From: Melioribacter roseus P3M-2
GTDB lineage: Bacteria > Bacteroidota > Ignavibacteria > Ignavibacteriales > Melioribacteraceae
Length of the DNA stretch: 64,000 nt
Reading direction: 5' to 3'
Assembly: GCF_000279145.1 (NCBI RefSeq)
Contig: NC_018178.1
Coordinates: 3,171,688 to 3,235,687 of the forward strand
Shown here: in pieces, positions 8,016 through 17,093 of the stretch
Numbering within the stretch: the first letter of the stretch is position 1
Layout of the letters: every line of letters starts with the position of its first letter
The notes under the pieces: model-generated
The model's database searches: none
What the model was told of the DNA's origin: nothing
The model's input: the letters and a program-made list of their open reading frames with translations, nothing else
Position numbers and translations under genes: made by a program

Positions 8016-9626
8016 CTACATTCTAAAAACGCCGTAGCGCGGATCGGGTATCGGTTTATTCAACGACATTGATATTCCGAGCGCGAGAATTTTTCTTGTG
8101 TCGACGGGATCTATAATTCCGTCGTCCCACAATCTGGACGTCGAGAAATAAGGCGAGCTTTCGTATTCATAACTTTCGAGAATTTCATTCAATAATTTTT
8201 CTTTTTCTTCGTCGTTCAAAGCATTGCCGCGTTCTTTTTTCAATTGAGCTTCTTTAATTTGAATCAAGACGCTTGCCGCCTGCCGACCACCCATAACGGA
8301 TATTCGCGAATTGGGCCACATAAAAAGGAGTCTCGGATTAAACGCTCTTCCAGCCATTGCATAATTGCCGGCTCCGAACGATCCGCCCGTAATAACAGTA
8401 AACTTGGGCACGTCGGCATTTGCTACCGCATGAACCAATTTGGCGCCGTCCCGAGCGATTCCTCCGTGTTCGTATTGCTTTCCTACAATAAAGCCGGTTA
8501 TATTCTGGAGAAAAACAATCGGGACTTTTCTTTGCGCGCATAGTTCGATAAAATGCGCGCCTTTGAGCGAGGATTCCGAAAAGAGAATGCCGTTGTTGGC
8601 AATTATGCCAACCGCGAATCCCATAATACGCGCAAATCCAGTTACGATAGTCGGAGCGTAGCGCGCTTTGAATTCATGAAATCTGCTGCCGTCCGCTATG
8701 CGCGCAATAATCTCGCGTGCGTCTATCTGCTTTTTTATATCGAGTGGAATTATTCCGTAAAGTTCATTCGGATCGTAGTACGGCTCTTCGGGCGGATTGA
8801 CATTGACAAACTGTTTTTTGTTTTTGGGAAGCGTTTCAAATATAGTCCTGCATATCTTCAAAGCGTGCAAATCGTCTTCCGCCATATGGTCGGAAACTCC
8901 TGAAATTCTCGTATGAACGTCGGCGCCGCCGAGTTCTTCGGCCGTTACTTCTTCGCCGGTAGCCGCTTTAACCAAAGGCGGACCTCCGATAAAAATCGTA
9001 CCTTGATTTTTAACAATTATTGTTTCATCCGACATAGCCGGCACGTATGCGCCGCCTGCCGTACAAGAGCCCATTACGATCGATATCTGAGGAATTCCCA
9101 TCCTCGACATTCTTGCCTGATTGTAGAAAATTCTGCCGAAATGGTCTCTGTCTGGAAAGACATCGGCTTGCTGCGGCAGAAAAACGCCGCCCGAGTCGAC
9201 CAGATAAACGCACGGCAGATTGTTTTCCATTGCAATTTCCTGAGCTCTCAGATGTTTTTTGATGGTTTCTTTAATGTACGTGCCGCCTTTAACCGTCGCG
9301 TCGTTTGCTACAACAACTGTTTCCCTCCCGTGAATAACTCCGATACCGGTAATAATACCGGCGGATGGGAATTGATTGTCGTATTGGTCGAACGCCGCCA
9401 ATTGGCTCAGTTCTAAGAAAGGAGTATCCGGATCGATCAGTCGTTCGATTCGTTCTCTGGGAAGGAGTTTGCCTCTGGCTTTGTGTTTTTCGACGGCTTC
9501 TTTAGAAGCGCCGTTTTTAACTTGTTCAATGCGTTGATTAAACTGTTCGATCAGAGAGCGGTATAGCGAAGCGTTTTCTTTGAACTCGGGCGAGTTCGGA
9601 TTAATGTTCGACTTCAGTCGTTGCAA
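8016..9626 (-). CDS. liuB: Methylcrotonyl-CoA carboxylase carboxyltransferase (beta) subunit
   Basis: 536 residues. Strings such as [57 protein letters not shown] and [19 protein letters not shown] are hallmarks of the methylcrotonyl-CoA carboxylase beta subunit and differ from propionyl-CoA carboxylase beta. It transfers CO2 from carboxybiotin to 3-methylcrotonyl-CoA. It is the first gene of the operon liuB-liuC-BC-BCCP-atuA-like-liuA, all with gaps under 20 bases. The start codon is TTG at 9626, preceded by a good AAGGAG about 8 bases upstream. The 176-base upstream gap should hold the operon promoter; a direct repeat CAGCTG about 25 bases apart occurs there but no strong promoter stands out. 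Confidence 0.92.
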   Translation of the reverse strand: MQRLKSNINPNSPEFKENASLYRSLIEQFNQRIEQVKNGASKEAVEKHKARGKLLPRERIERLIDPDTPFLELSQLAAFDQYDNQFPSAGIITGIGVIHGRETVVVANDATVKGGTYIKETIKKHLRAQEIAMENNLPCVYLVDSGGVFLPQQADVFPDRDHFGRIFYNQARMSRMGIPQISIVMGSCTAGGAYVPAMSDETIIVKNQGTIFIGGPPLVKAATGEEVTAEELGGADVHTRISGVSDHMAEDDLHALKICRTIFETLPKNKKQFVNVNPPEEPYYDPNELYGIIPLDIKKQIDAREIIARIADGSRFHEFKARYAPTIVTGFARIMGFAVGIIANNGILFSESSLKGAHFIELCAQRKVPIVFLQNITGFIVGKQYEHGGIARDGAKLVHAVANADVPKFTVITGGSFGAGNYAMAGRAFNPRLLFMWPNSRISVMGGRQAASVLIQIKEAQLKKERGNALNDEEKEKLLNEILESYEYESSPYFSTSRLWDDGIIDPVDTRKILALGISMSLNKPIPDPRYGVFRM

Positions 9627-9802
9627 CGGATTTCTCCTTAAATTATTCAGCTGTCAATAAAATTTATTTCATCAGCTGATTGCTCCGGAAAAGCGCAGGA
9701 AGTCGATCTAACTGAAGCCCCCCAATAATTTATTCGGATTTTAAGACACTCTATTGCAATTTAGCGAATTAATTTTCAAAATCAAATCTTATTCTAACAG
9801 GG

Positions 9803-10336
9803 TTACGGTTTAGATTTATAGACCGAAACCGCTCTGGCGGCATTCAGGAGTCTGAATGCCGAAGCCGTAACGGACGCCGCAATAAGCATAATCAATGTTA
9901 TGGGAATCCAATGATTGAACGACAAGCTCTCGTAAGCCGTGAAATAAATGATTAACAGTATCAATCCCACGCTCATATTTACCGACAAAAAGAAATTTCC
10001 GATAATTCTTTTCGTGTTGTCATAGAGTTTGCCGGCGGCTTCCAGTTCGAATCTTTTGCAGATGACGTAATACATATTAACCCATTTCTCCTTCTTTTTG
10101 AAAACCAACGCATACAATAACGATTCGATTACAAGACCCGCGGACTGCTGGATTAATGCAATTGCTGTAATTATACTCGCCGATACCAATGCGGATTCGT
10201 CGATGCGGCTAAGCGATTCGGAACTGACTTTTGCAAGCGGATAAAGAAGCATCAATATCCGCCATATGCCGTAAGTAAATAATCCGGGAATTATTAAAGT
10301 CAGAAGAATCCAGATATTTTTTGTTATCGATTCCAT
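9803..10336 (-). CDS. Hypothetical inner-membrane protein, about four transmembrane helices
   Basis: 177 residues with hydrophobic segments at about 8-32 (IWILLTLIIPGLFTYGIWRI), 48-78, 110-132 (SVNMSVGLILLIIYFTAY) and 140-162. A charged stretch (FKKKEKWVNMYYVICKRFEL) lies between helices 2 and 3. I recognise no family. The segment ICKRFELEAAGKLYDNTKRI is probably cytoplasmic. It is monocistronic: 176 bases separate it from the leucine operon downstream and a long non-coding stretch lies upstream. Confidence 0.6.
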   Translation of the reverse strand: MESITKNIWILLTLIIPGLFTYGIWRILMLLYPLAKVSSESLSRIDESALVSASIITAIALIQQSAGLVIESLLYALVFKKKEKWVNMYYVICKRFELEAAGKLYDNTKRIIGNFFLSVNMSVGLILLIIYFTAYESLSFNHWIPITLIMLIAASVTASAFRLLNAARAVSVYKSKP

Positions 10337-10653
10337 TTTCCATCTATTTTTAATGAGTGATTATTAACTCATTTTTATGCGCATGAATCTTTCTAAAACA
10401 AATCTATTCGAAATATCAAAAAGATGATAAGCAATTTTAAGGTTTATATCTACTTTTTTTGGAATCGGCTAGAGAAATTAGAATGTTAATCGAGCATGTA
10501 AACAGAGGTTAAGATGATTTTTCCAAATTAAAGGAAAACTGAGGAATCAATAATACCGTGAGAATTAATGTGATTAGAATTTCGGGAAGAAAATTATAAA
10601 AGAGTGGTATTAAGATATTATATTCTTCAGGAAAGATTAATGAAAACCATTAT

Positions 10654-10832
10654 TTGAAATTTCTTCACAAAACGTTTGCTACCAAACGATATCCAAAGAT
10701 GTCACGGCGCTGTTATTGGATCATGAATCGAAAAAATAACAATACACCGCAAAGCAAATGAAAGAGAGCGCATTTTACTACACCGCGATAGAACAATTAA
10801 GGCGCCAAATAGACGAGAGGATAAAATTCTGA
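10654..10832 (+). pseudogene. Possible decayed C-terminal end of a tyrosine recombinase
   Basis: Reading the plus strand from 10654 gives LKFLHKTFATKRYPK, which resembles the His-x-x-Arg-region pattern HxxxxFAT of tyrosine recombinases. A one-base shift then gives KDVTALLLDHESKK, like the D-V-xx-LLGH box, and after one in-frame stop QYTAKQMKESAFYYTAIEQL and RRQIDERIKF, where the catalytic Tyr would lie. Two inactivating lesions (a frameshift and a stop) are needed to read it, and the critical Arg and the GH of LGH are not intact. It lies about 100 bases from tRNA-Ala, a usual integration target. The match is weak and could be chance. Confidence 0.3.
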
Positions 10833-10870
10833 TAAAAAACTATCCAAAATACTATCCAAACTGATAATAA

Positions 10871-10900
10871 TAAAAAAAGCGGCTTTAATAAAAACCGCTT
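10871..10900 (-). terminator. Rho-independent terminator of tRNA-Ala
   Basis: On the minus strand an AAGCGG/CCGCTT stem with an A/T-rich inner part is followed by seven T residues and TATTATT. It lies about 35 bases beyond the 3' end of the tRNA. Confidence 0.7.
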
Positions 10901-10931
10901 CTAAATTATTGTGTTACAATAAGTTAATGTT

Positions 10932-11005
<74 letters not shown>

Positions 11006-11018
11006 GTATTTCAATACG

Positions 11019-11049
11019 CAAAGATATAAATCTTTTCCTTTTTCCACAA
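11019..11049 (-). promoter_or_regulatory. Bacteroidetes-type promoter of tRNA-Ala
   Basis: On the minus strand TTG (11047-11049) is followed by exactly 20 bases and TATCTTTG (11019-11026), the -33/-7 form TTG-N19/21-TAnnTTTG. The tRNA 5' end is 13 bases downstream of the -7 box. Confidence 0.75.
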
Positions 11050-11115
11050 AGAGTTTATTTCGATTTGTTTAATTCTTTTTATAAAAATATCTTTATGAAC
11101 AAAAAATCAAAAAAT

Positions 11116-11520
11116 ATGAAAATCAAATTAATCTCGTCCGTCTTGTTCATTATTTCGGCGACAATTATTTTTTACTCCTGCGACGATACAATAAATCAAA
11201 GCGAACTCGATTCGCGCCCGATTCCACAGTCGAATATCAGTTATTCGGAACATATTCAACCTGTATTCGACGCCAAGTGCAGTTATTCGGGATGCCATAA
11301 CGACGCCGATCTGGCAGGCGGCTTGAGCCTTACGTCGCACGCAAATACAACGGCTAATTTTTTAATAGTCGCCCCGGGATATCCGGATAACAGCCGTCTC
11401 GTTCTTGCAGTGGAAGGCAGAACCGTCAATCCGATGCCGCCTCTGGGATACTGGCCTTTGACAGACGAACAGATACGCGCAATAAGAACCTGGGTTAAAG
11501 AAGGTGCCAAAAATAACTGA
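11116..11520 (+). CDS. Lipoprotein with a single CxxxxCH cytochrome-c-like domain
   Basis: A lipoprotein signal peptide (MKIKLISSVLFIISATI, then FYSC) puts the lipid-bearing Cys at residue 22; in-frame ATGs at 11095 and upstream would only lengthen the n-region. The mature part (about 110 residues) has SEHIQPVFDAKCSYSGCHN: a C-x4-C-H motif instead of CxxCH. Further on come NTTANFLIVAPGYPDNSRLV and the terminal MPP..LTDEQIRAIRTWVKEGA, the layout of the small c-type-cytochrome-like domains common in Bacteroidetes and Planctomycetes lipoproteins. Whether haem is bound at C-x4-C-H is unsettled. It is probably anchored in the outer or inner membrane facing the periplasm. The 3' end overlaps the DUF123 gene by 17 bases. 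Confidence 0.8.
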   Translation: MKIKLISSVLFIISATIIFYSCDDTINQSELDSRPIPQSNISYSEHIQPVFDAKCSYSGCHNDADLAGGLSLTSHANTTANFLIVAPGYPDNSRLVLAVEGRTVNPMPPLGYWPLTDEQIRAIRTWVKEGAKNN

Positions 11521-11968
11521 CCAGGTTTCCGATTCCGGTATTTATCTGCTCGAAATTATTGCCCCGGACGACTTTTATACGGCTATAAAGAAATACGAAG
11601 GTCGTAAATTTCCAAAAGGATTTTATTACTACGCAGGCAGCGCGCAGAAGAATTTGCGCAAACGAATCGAACGCCATCTTAAAAAAAGCAAGAACATTTA
11701 TTGGCATATCGATTATATTACAAGCCGATTCGATATTAACAAAATATTTATTTTCAATAACGAGGGTAAAGATTTCGAGTGCGATCTTGTCGCAGAACTG
11801 CTCGAACATTTCGGTTTGATATCGACTGCCCCCGGCTTTGGAAATTCAGACTGCAACCGATGCGATTCGCACTTGCTCTATTCTGAACGACAGCTCGACT
11901 ATAACCATTTCATTTCGCGGTACCATCCGATAGTTCGTTTCATACCTTCTTCCAGCGAAACTTTTTGA
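11504..11968 (+). CDS. DUF123 / GIY-YIG-like nuclease-fold protein
   Basis: 154 residues. The start SGIYLLEI, then GFYYYAGSAQKNLRKRIERH, KSKNIYWHIDYI and the cysteine/histidine-rich end APGFGNSDCNRCDSHLLY match the DUF123 family, which adopts a GIY-YIG endonuclease-like fold and is best known from archaea. No biological role is established. The likely start is GTG at 11504, inside the last codons of the lipoprotein gene, suggesting translational coupling. After the domain ends (SHLLY) the frame runs on about 28 residues that are antisense to the last 70 bases of the epimerase gene, an unusually long convergent overlap. Confidence 0.8.
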   Translation: MPKITDQVSDSGIYLLEIIAPDDFYTAIKKYEGRKFPKGFYYYAGSAQKNLRKRIERHLKKSKNIYWHIDYITSRFDINKIFIFNNEGKDFECDLVAELLEHFGLISTAPGFGNSDCNRCDSHLLYSERQLDYNHFISRYHPIVRFIPSSSETF

Positions 11969-12891
11969 CGAAAGCCCAGTTCTTTTACGGCTTTCGACAC
12001 GTCGCACGTCCAGGCGGGTTGAACAAAATCCCTTGCTTTTTCCATATTGAACGTAGCCGCCTTTTTGCTGAAGAGGGCAAAGAATTCTGCTATTGCAGCT
12101 ACGGCATAAACGAGGAAATGCGGTATTTTTATTTTCAAAGCTCCCCTTCCGAAAGCTTTTTTAATTGCTTCGCTTATTTCGTGCCAATCGTAAATTTTCT
12201 CGGATGCGATAAAATAAATTTGTCCTTTGGATTGCTCGCTTACAGCCGCAAGATAAATGCCTTCGACCGCATCGGCTACGTGAATGAGATTTAACTTCTT
12301 ATTGTCGAATCCTACGAGAGTCATTAAACCCATTTTGTAGGTTTTAAATACCTGATAAATTTCCGTATCCCTTTCGCCGTAAACGGCAGGCAGTCTCACA
12401 ATTGTAATAGGCAATTTATCCATATAACTTTTGGCTGCTTTTTCCTGCTCGAGTTTGCTCCTTCCGTATGTGGTAATAGGATGTTCGGGTGTTTCTTCAT
12501 TCACGGGTTTTCCGTCGAGAGACGGACCGCATGCGGTTTGACTGCTCGATATTACGACTCTCTTTATAGAAGGATTTACTTCGAGCAAGGCATCGAGTAA
12601 ATTCCTGGTGGTTTCCACATTCCCTTTGAAATATCCCTCTTCGGTTTTGGACTTTACAACTCCGGCAATATGAAACAGATAGTCGGCGTCTTTCAATACT
12701 TCCTTAAGCCCTTCTTTATCGAACAATCCGGTAGTATAAACTTCCACCGGTTTATTTTCGAGCCATCTCCTCGAACTCGTTTCCCTCAAAATACATTTAA
12801 TTTTGTGACCTTTAGACAATAAATAATCGACCAGATGGCTTCCTACGAAGCCCGAAGCTCCCGTTACGACAGATGTAATTTTCGATTCCAT
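11899..12891 (-). CDS. NAD(P)-dependent epimerase/dehydratase-type SDR, candidate ceramide reductase
   Basis: 330 residues of the extended SDR family. TGASGFVGSH (residues 10-19) binds the dinucleotide; SSSQTACGPS and the YGRSK catalytic Tyr/Lys pair follow, then RLPAVYGERD and LIHVADAVEGIYLAA. A hydrophobic helix near residue 260 (PHFLVYAVAAIAEFFALF) could touch the membrane. It is divergent from serine palmitoyltransferase and 95 bases away. In Caulobacter, ceramide synthesis uses an SDR annotated as an epimerase (CerR) near Spt and a GNAT acyltransferase; the same three kinds of gene are together here. The reductase role is inferred from this arrangement. A 3-ketosphinganine reductase or a sugar-nucleotide enzyme are alternatives. 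It overlaps the convergent DUF123 gene by 70 bases. Confidence 0.8.
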   Translation of the reverse strand: MESKITSVVTGASGFVGSHLVDYLLSKGHKIKCILRETSSRRWLENKPVEVYTTGLFDKEGLKEVLKDADYLFHIAGVVKSKTEEGYFKGNVETTRNLLDALLEVNPSIKRVVISSSQTACGPSLDGKPVNEETPEHPITTYGRSKLEQEKAAKSYMDKLPITIVRLPAVYGERDTEIYQVFKTYKMGLMTLVGFDNKKLNLIHVADAVEGIYLAAVSEQSKGQIYFIASEKIYDWHEISEAIKKAFGRGALKIKIPHFLVYAVAAIAEFFALFSKKAATFNMEKARDFVQPAWTCDVSKAVKELGFRQKVSLEEGMKRTIGWYREMKWL

Positions 12892-12986
12892 AGTGTTAAA
12901 TATTTCTTTATATTGTTTAAGTTAATTGAAAAAAATTATTTCTAAATATAAGCAAGATAAAAATACAAATAAAATTCGGAGGTATT

Positions 12987-14180
12987 TTGGTAGATCTATT
13001 CAAAAAATGTTACGATTTCACCCGAGCAGACGAAGTTAAAGCAATGGGTGTTTATCCCTACTTCAGACCAATCGAAGAAAACGAAGGACCCGTCGTGCAA
13101 ATCGAAGGCAGAAAAATTGTGATGGCGGGTTCAAACAATTATCTAGGATTAACCGCACATCCGAAAGTAAAAGAAGCGGCTATTAAAGCAGTTGAAAAGT
13201 ATGGTACGGGATGTTCCGGTTCAAGATATCTTACCGGAACGCTCGATTTACACGTTGAATTGGAAGAAAGATTGGCAAAGTTTTTTGGAACGGAAGCGGT
13301 ACTTTTATACAGCACGGGTTATCAAACGGCTCAGGGGGTAATTGCAACGCTGGTACAGCGCGGCGAATACGTGGTTTCCGATAAAGACAATCACGCATGT
13401 ATAGTCGCAGGTCAAATTATGGCTCGAGGCGCTACCGCTGAACTGGTACGCTACAAACACAACGACATGAACGACCTCGAAAGAGTATTGAAAAAAATTC
13501 CCGTCGAAGCGGGCAAGTTAATCGTAAGCGACGGCGTTTTCAGTACTGGCGGCGAAATTGTCGATCTGCCTACTCTCGTAGACCTTGCAAAAAAATACAA
13601 TGCCCGTTTGCTTATCGACGACGCTCATGCAGTCGGTGTAATCGGCAAAGGCGGAAGAGGAACCGCAAGCGAATTCGATCTCGAAGAGGAAGTCGACCTT
13701 ACAATGGGAACTTTCAGCAAAACGTTTGCGTCGCTCGGCGGATTCGTCGCCGGGAAAGAACGTGTAATCAATTACCTCAAACACAATTCGCCCGCATTGA
13801 TATTCAGCGCTTCCCCCACTCCGGCGTCCGTTGCGGCTGCTCTGGCGGCTTTGGATATTCTAGAAGCAGAACCGTGGCGCGTGCAGAAATTGATCGACAA
13901 TGCAAATAAAGTACGCACCGAATTAAAAGAGGCGGGCTTCAATGTGCTCGATGGCAGAACCGCAATTGTGCCCGTTATTGTAGGCGACGACGCTCTTGCA
14001 TTTCAAATGTGGCGCCGTCTGTTTGACGAAGGAGTTTTCGTCAACGTATTTATTTCGCCCGGCGTTCCGCAGGGCAGACAAATGATGCGCACCAGTTATA
14101 TGTCGACACACGAAGAAGAACACCTCGATTATATTATCAATACATTTAAGAAAGTTGGCAAAGAATTGGGATTAATCTAA
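12987..14180 (+). CDS. spt: Alpha-oxoamine synthase, probable serine palmitoyltransferase
   Basis: 397 residues, PLP-dependent. The opening [20 protein letters not shown], the segment [34 protein letters not shown], and the PLP-lysine motif [16 protein letters not shown] (Lys245) match bacterial serine palmitoyltransferases better than 2-amino-3-ketobutyrate CoA ligase, whose lysine motif reads GTLGKALGG. The enzyme condenses serine with a long-chain acyl thioester to 3-ketosphinganine, the first step of sphingolipid synthesis, in the cytoplasm. The start is TTG at 12987, 5 bases after GGAGG. The next gene, 21 bases downstream, is a GNAT-like acyltransferase. A glycine acetyltransferase remains a possible alternative. 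Confidence 0.85.
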   Translation: MVDLFKKCYDFTRADEVKAMGVYPYFRPIEENEGPVVQIEGRKIVMAGSNNYLGLTAHPKVKEAAIKAVEKYGTGCSGSRYLTGTLDLHVELEERLAKFFGTEAVLLYSTGYQTAQGVIATLVQRGEYVVSDKDNHACIVAGQIMARGATAELVRYKHNDMNDLERVLKKIPVEAGKLIVSDGVFSTGGEIVDLPTLVDLAKKYNARLLIDDAHAVGVIGKGGRGTASEFDLEEEVDLTMGTFSKTFASLGGFVAGKERVINYLKHNSPALIFSASPTPASVAAALAALDILEAEPWRVQKLIDNANKVRTELKEAGFNVLDGRTAIVPVIVGDDALAFQMWRRLFDEGVFVNVFISPGVPQGRQMMRTSYMSTHEEEHLDYIINTFKKVGKELGLI

Positions 14181-14201
14181 AATTATTACGGAGTATCTTC
14201 A

Positions 14202-15322
14202 ATGTCGGAAGTTACAATAAGAACGGTGAAATCCAAAAAGGATTTAATGACATTTCTCAAATTTCCGTGGGAAATTTACAAAGGCGACCCGTATTGGGTT
14301 CCGCCTCTCTTATACGACAAAAAGAAGATTCTGGACAAGAAAAAAATCCGTTCTTTGAACATGCCGATATGGAACTCTTCCTGGCAGAAAAAAACGGCAA
14401 GACTGTCGGTAGAATTGCGGCAATCAGCAATCAGTTGCACAATAAATATCACAATGACAAAGTCGGATTCTGGGGATTTTTCGAGTCGATTAACGATCAG
14501 GCGGTTGCAAATAGATTATTCGACGCCGCCAAAGAATGGCTCAAAGCCAGAGGCTTCGATACGATGCGAGGTCCCGCAAATCCTTCTTCGAACGATGAAT
14601 GGGGAATGCTGATTGACGGATTCGAAGATACTCCGCGTATTTTAATGACCTACAATCCGCGTTATTATCTGGAACTCTGCGACAACTACGGCTTCCAAAA
14701 AGCAAAAGATCTGTACGCATACAAATTAGAACACGATAAAGTCGTTTCTTCCGACAAATTGAGAAGAGTAGCCGAAATAGCCCGCAAACGTTCTAACATT
14801 AAAATAACCCAGTTGAATATGAAGAATTTCAAAGCGGAACTGGATAAGGTCAAATATGTTTACAACAAAGCCTGGGCTCCCAATTGGGGATTTATTCCAA
14901 TGACGGAAAAAGAAATCGACGCTATGGCAAAAGATTTGAAACCGTTGGTGGAACCGTCATTAGTGCTGTTCGGCGAGATCGACAACAAACTCGTAGGTTT
15001 TGCGCTTGTCATACTCGATTACAACCAGATTTTTAAAGATATGAACGGCAAACTCCTCCCGTTCAATTTCATCAAGCTTTTTACGCAACGGAAGAAGATC
15101 ACCTGGTGCAGGATCATTACATTGGGCATAATACCCGAATTTCAAAAAAGAGGTCTAGATTCGGTATTCTACTGGGAAATAGTAAACCGCGCAGCAGAAC
15201 TGGGAATTTATCTCGGAGAAGCCAGCTGGATTCTCGAGGACAATGAAATGATGAACCGCGGCGCTAACGTTATGAACGGAGAACTCTATAAAAAATACCG
15301 TATTTACGATATTCCGATTTAG
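14202..15322 (+). CDS. GNAT-like acyltransferase, candidate bacterial ceramide synthase; internal frameshift
   Basis: Two frames together make one conserved protein of about 373 residues. Residues 1-48 (MSEVTIRTVKSKKDLMTFLK onward to ILDKKK) are read from ATG 14202 after GGAG. The remainder, starting NPFFEHADMELFLAEKNGKT, VGRIAAISNQLHNKYHND and VGFWGFFESIND, is in the -1 frame. The join is a run of seven A (14340-14346); an eighth A, or a -1 slip, gives the continuous protein. The second half has GPANPSSNDEWGMLIDGFED and a GNAT-like IITLGIIPEFQKRGLDSVFY. It lies 21 bases after the serine palmitoyltransferase gene. A GNAT-family protein is the ceramide synthase (bCerS) in Caulobacter, so N-acylation of sphinganine is a reasonable inference. 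The frame break may be a real lesion, a homopolymer sequencing error or recoding. Confidence 0.8.
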
Positions 15323-15328
15323 CTCGAA

Positions 15329-16222
15329 TCAATCGACTTTCATCGCCTCGTCGTATTTGGAAATGTGAGGCGGGTCGATTTTTTTCAAAGCCTCCAACAG
15401 CGGTTTGTTTTCGGGATAGTTTTTCAGAAGTTCCGCAATCTCGCCCGCTTTTGCGTCGAAAAATACTTTCAACAACGGACTTCTCGGATCCAATTGGTCT
15501 TTTACTCTATCCAGATTCTTTATCAGTTTTACAATATTATTATACGCCGTTTCCGGCTCCGAATTCAACAAGTCCAGACCGTTATAATGATAATCGTAAT
15601 AATCCATTCTGAACTGTTGGTACTTTGCATTCATTAAATTTTCCACAAGTCCCCTGCGGCTGTAGAGCGTGCTTTTCGATTCCCAGCCTTCCATATAAGC
15701 CGTATTAATTCCTCTGATTGCAATATCCAGCGCTTTCGAGAAATAAGGAGTGCCGGCAAGTTTTCCGTACGAATCGCTGTCGAATCCGATGATTACGTAT
15801 GCATAATAATCGAGGAAACTGACGAGCGGGTCAAAATCGGATTGATTGAAATAGAGCGCTTGATTTTTTTCGTAAGCGAAGCTCCACGCATTGTCGAATA
15901 TATTCAGCATCAATGTATTTCGTTCCGAATTTTCTATCGGTCTTTGACTTGTAATTACTACCTGAGCTTTATATGTGGTTTCGTCGTCTGCGGCTTTAAG
16001 GAAGAAAATATTGAATCCGCATCTGATTTTATAATCGCCCCAATTTTCTGTGGTAAATTTGGTATTGTTTAAGTAACTTTCCACCTGACTTTGAAAATTT
16101 ATTAATCTTTCCTTTGCAGCAACGGGCAGCTGTTCATAATTCACTACAACTGTAGCATCCAATTCCTGCGCTTTTATTGTCGTTATTAATAATGCGACTA
16201 TTACCAGTATTAGTTTTTTCAT
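15329..16222 (-). CDS. DUF4835 family periplasmic protein (type IX secretion associated)
   Basis: 297 residues with a signal peptide (MKKLILVIVALLITTIKAQ). The sequence beginning ELDATVVVNYEQLP and containing FTTENWGDYKIRC, YKAQVVITSQRPI, NTLMLNIFDNAWSFAY, FDPLVSFLDYYAYVIIGFDSDSY and KYQQFRMDYYDYHYNGLDLL is characteristic of DUF4835, a family confined to Bacteroidetes and relatives and usually found in genomes with the type IX secretion system (some databases call it PorD). Its molecular role is uncertain. AGGAAG precedes the ATG. It is divergent from the PorV-like gene (66-base gap), supporting an envelope/secretion role. Confidence 0.85.
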   Translation of the reverse strand: MKKLILVIVALLITTIKAQELDATVVVNYEQLPVAAKERLINFQSQVESYLNNTKFTTENWGDYKIRCGFNIFFLKAADDETTYKAQVVITSQRPIENSERNTLMLNIFDNAWSFAYEKNQALYFNQSDFDPLVSFLDYYAYVIIGFDSDSYGKLAGTPYFSKALDIAIRGINTAYMEGWESKSTLYSRRGLVENLMNAKYQQFRMDYYDYHYNGLDLLNSEPETAYNNIVKLIKNLDRVKDQLDPRSPLLKVFFDAKAGEIAELLKNYPENKPLLEALKKIDPPHISKYDEAMKVD

Positions 16223-16288
16223 TTTTCTTCCTGCAAATTTTATAGCAAGATAAATAATTAAATAATTTTATACAATCACGGATGAACG

Positions 16289-17092
16289 ATGAAGAAAATC
16301 AGTTTTGTTCTTCTACTTCCGATTGTAGTAAATTGTTTCGCTCAAACCGGCGCAGGCGCCCGCAGAACGGCGCTCAATTCCTCGGATGTGATTAGCTGCC
16401 GCGACCCCTTTGCAATCTTTTATAATCCCGCCTCTGCAGCCTTGAGCTCTTCAAGGCAAATCGGTTTTTTCTATTCCCCTTCCCCTTTCGAATTAAAAGA
16501 ACTGGCTACGTTCTATGCCGCTTATATTCAGCCGACTTCGATTGCCACATTTTCGGCGGGATTAATGAAATACGGATTCGAACTCTATAACGTAAAGACG
16601 ATTCAGACGGGCATTGCATTCAGCTTTTATGAACATTTTTCAGCAGGTATAAATTTTTCGATGCAAAATCTCGCTATCGCCAATTACGGCTCGCGGAATT
16701 TCTTTTTTGCAGACGTTGGTTTGACCGCTCAAATAAACGACAGAGTAATTACCGGCGTATTCGTAAAAAACATAACCGGCACATCAATCGGCAATTTCGA
16801 CAATCAATTCCCGACGTTTTTTTGCGCCGGAGTTTTCTACAAAATAATCGACGCGATAGACCTATACGCAAGCCTATACAAAGAAATCGGATACAAACCG
16901 GCGTTGCAATACGGCGTCGAATACAATTTGGCGGAGTTTCTGAACCTGCGAGCGGGTATATCGGATTTTCCGGAAACATACAGCGGCGGCATCGGAATAA
17001 CGTTCAAATCTTTCGAATTGGGTTACAGCGTTAATTCCCATTTCGAGCTCGGACTATCACATCAGTTCGATATCATACTCAGGACAGATTAA
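16289..17092 (+). CDS. PorV/PorQ-like outer-membrane barrel protein
   Basis: 267 residues with a signal peptide (MKKISFVLLLPIVVNCFAQ). The mature start TGAGARRTALNSSDVISCRD, then FAIFYNPASAALSSSR, is the opening seen in PorV-type proteins (UPF0164/FadL-like barrels of the type IX secretion system and related Ignavibacteria proteins). The remainder alternates strand-like segments and ends in an F-x-I-x-L pattern. It stops one base before the ATG of the HHH-barrel gene, so the two are translated together. It is shorter than typical PorV (about 380 residues), so PorQ-like or an uncharacterised relative is possible. Confidence 0.7.
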   Translation: MKKISFVLLLPIVVNCFAQTGAGARRTALNSSDVISCRDPFAIFYNPASAALSSSRQIGFFYSPSPFELKELATFYAAYIQPTSIATFSAGLMKYGFELYNVKTIQTGIAFSFYEHFSAGINFSMQNLAIANYGSRNFFFADVGLTAQINDRVITGVFVKNITGTSIGNFDNQFPTFFCAGVFYKIIDAIDLYASLYKEIGYKPALQYGVEYNLAEFLNLRAGISDFPETYSGGIGITFKSFELGYSVNSHFELGLSHQFDIILRTD

Positions 17093-17093
17093 A

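Noticed and set aside
9627-9802. CAGCTG direct repeat as the leucine operon operator
   Set aside because: A six-base palindrome occurring twice is too little to claim a regulator site, and no regulator gene is adjacent.
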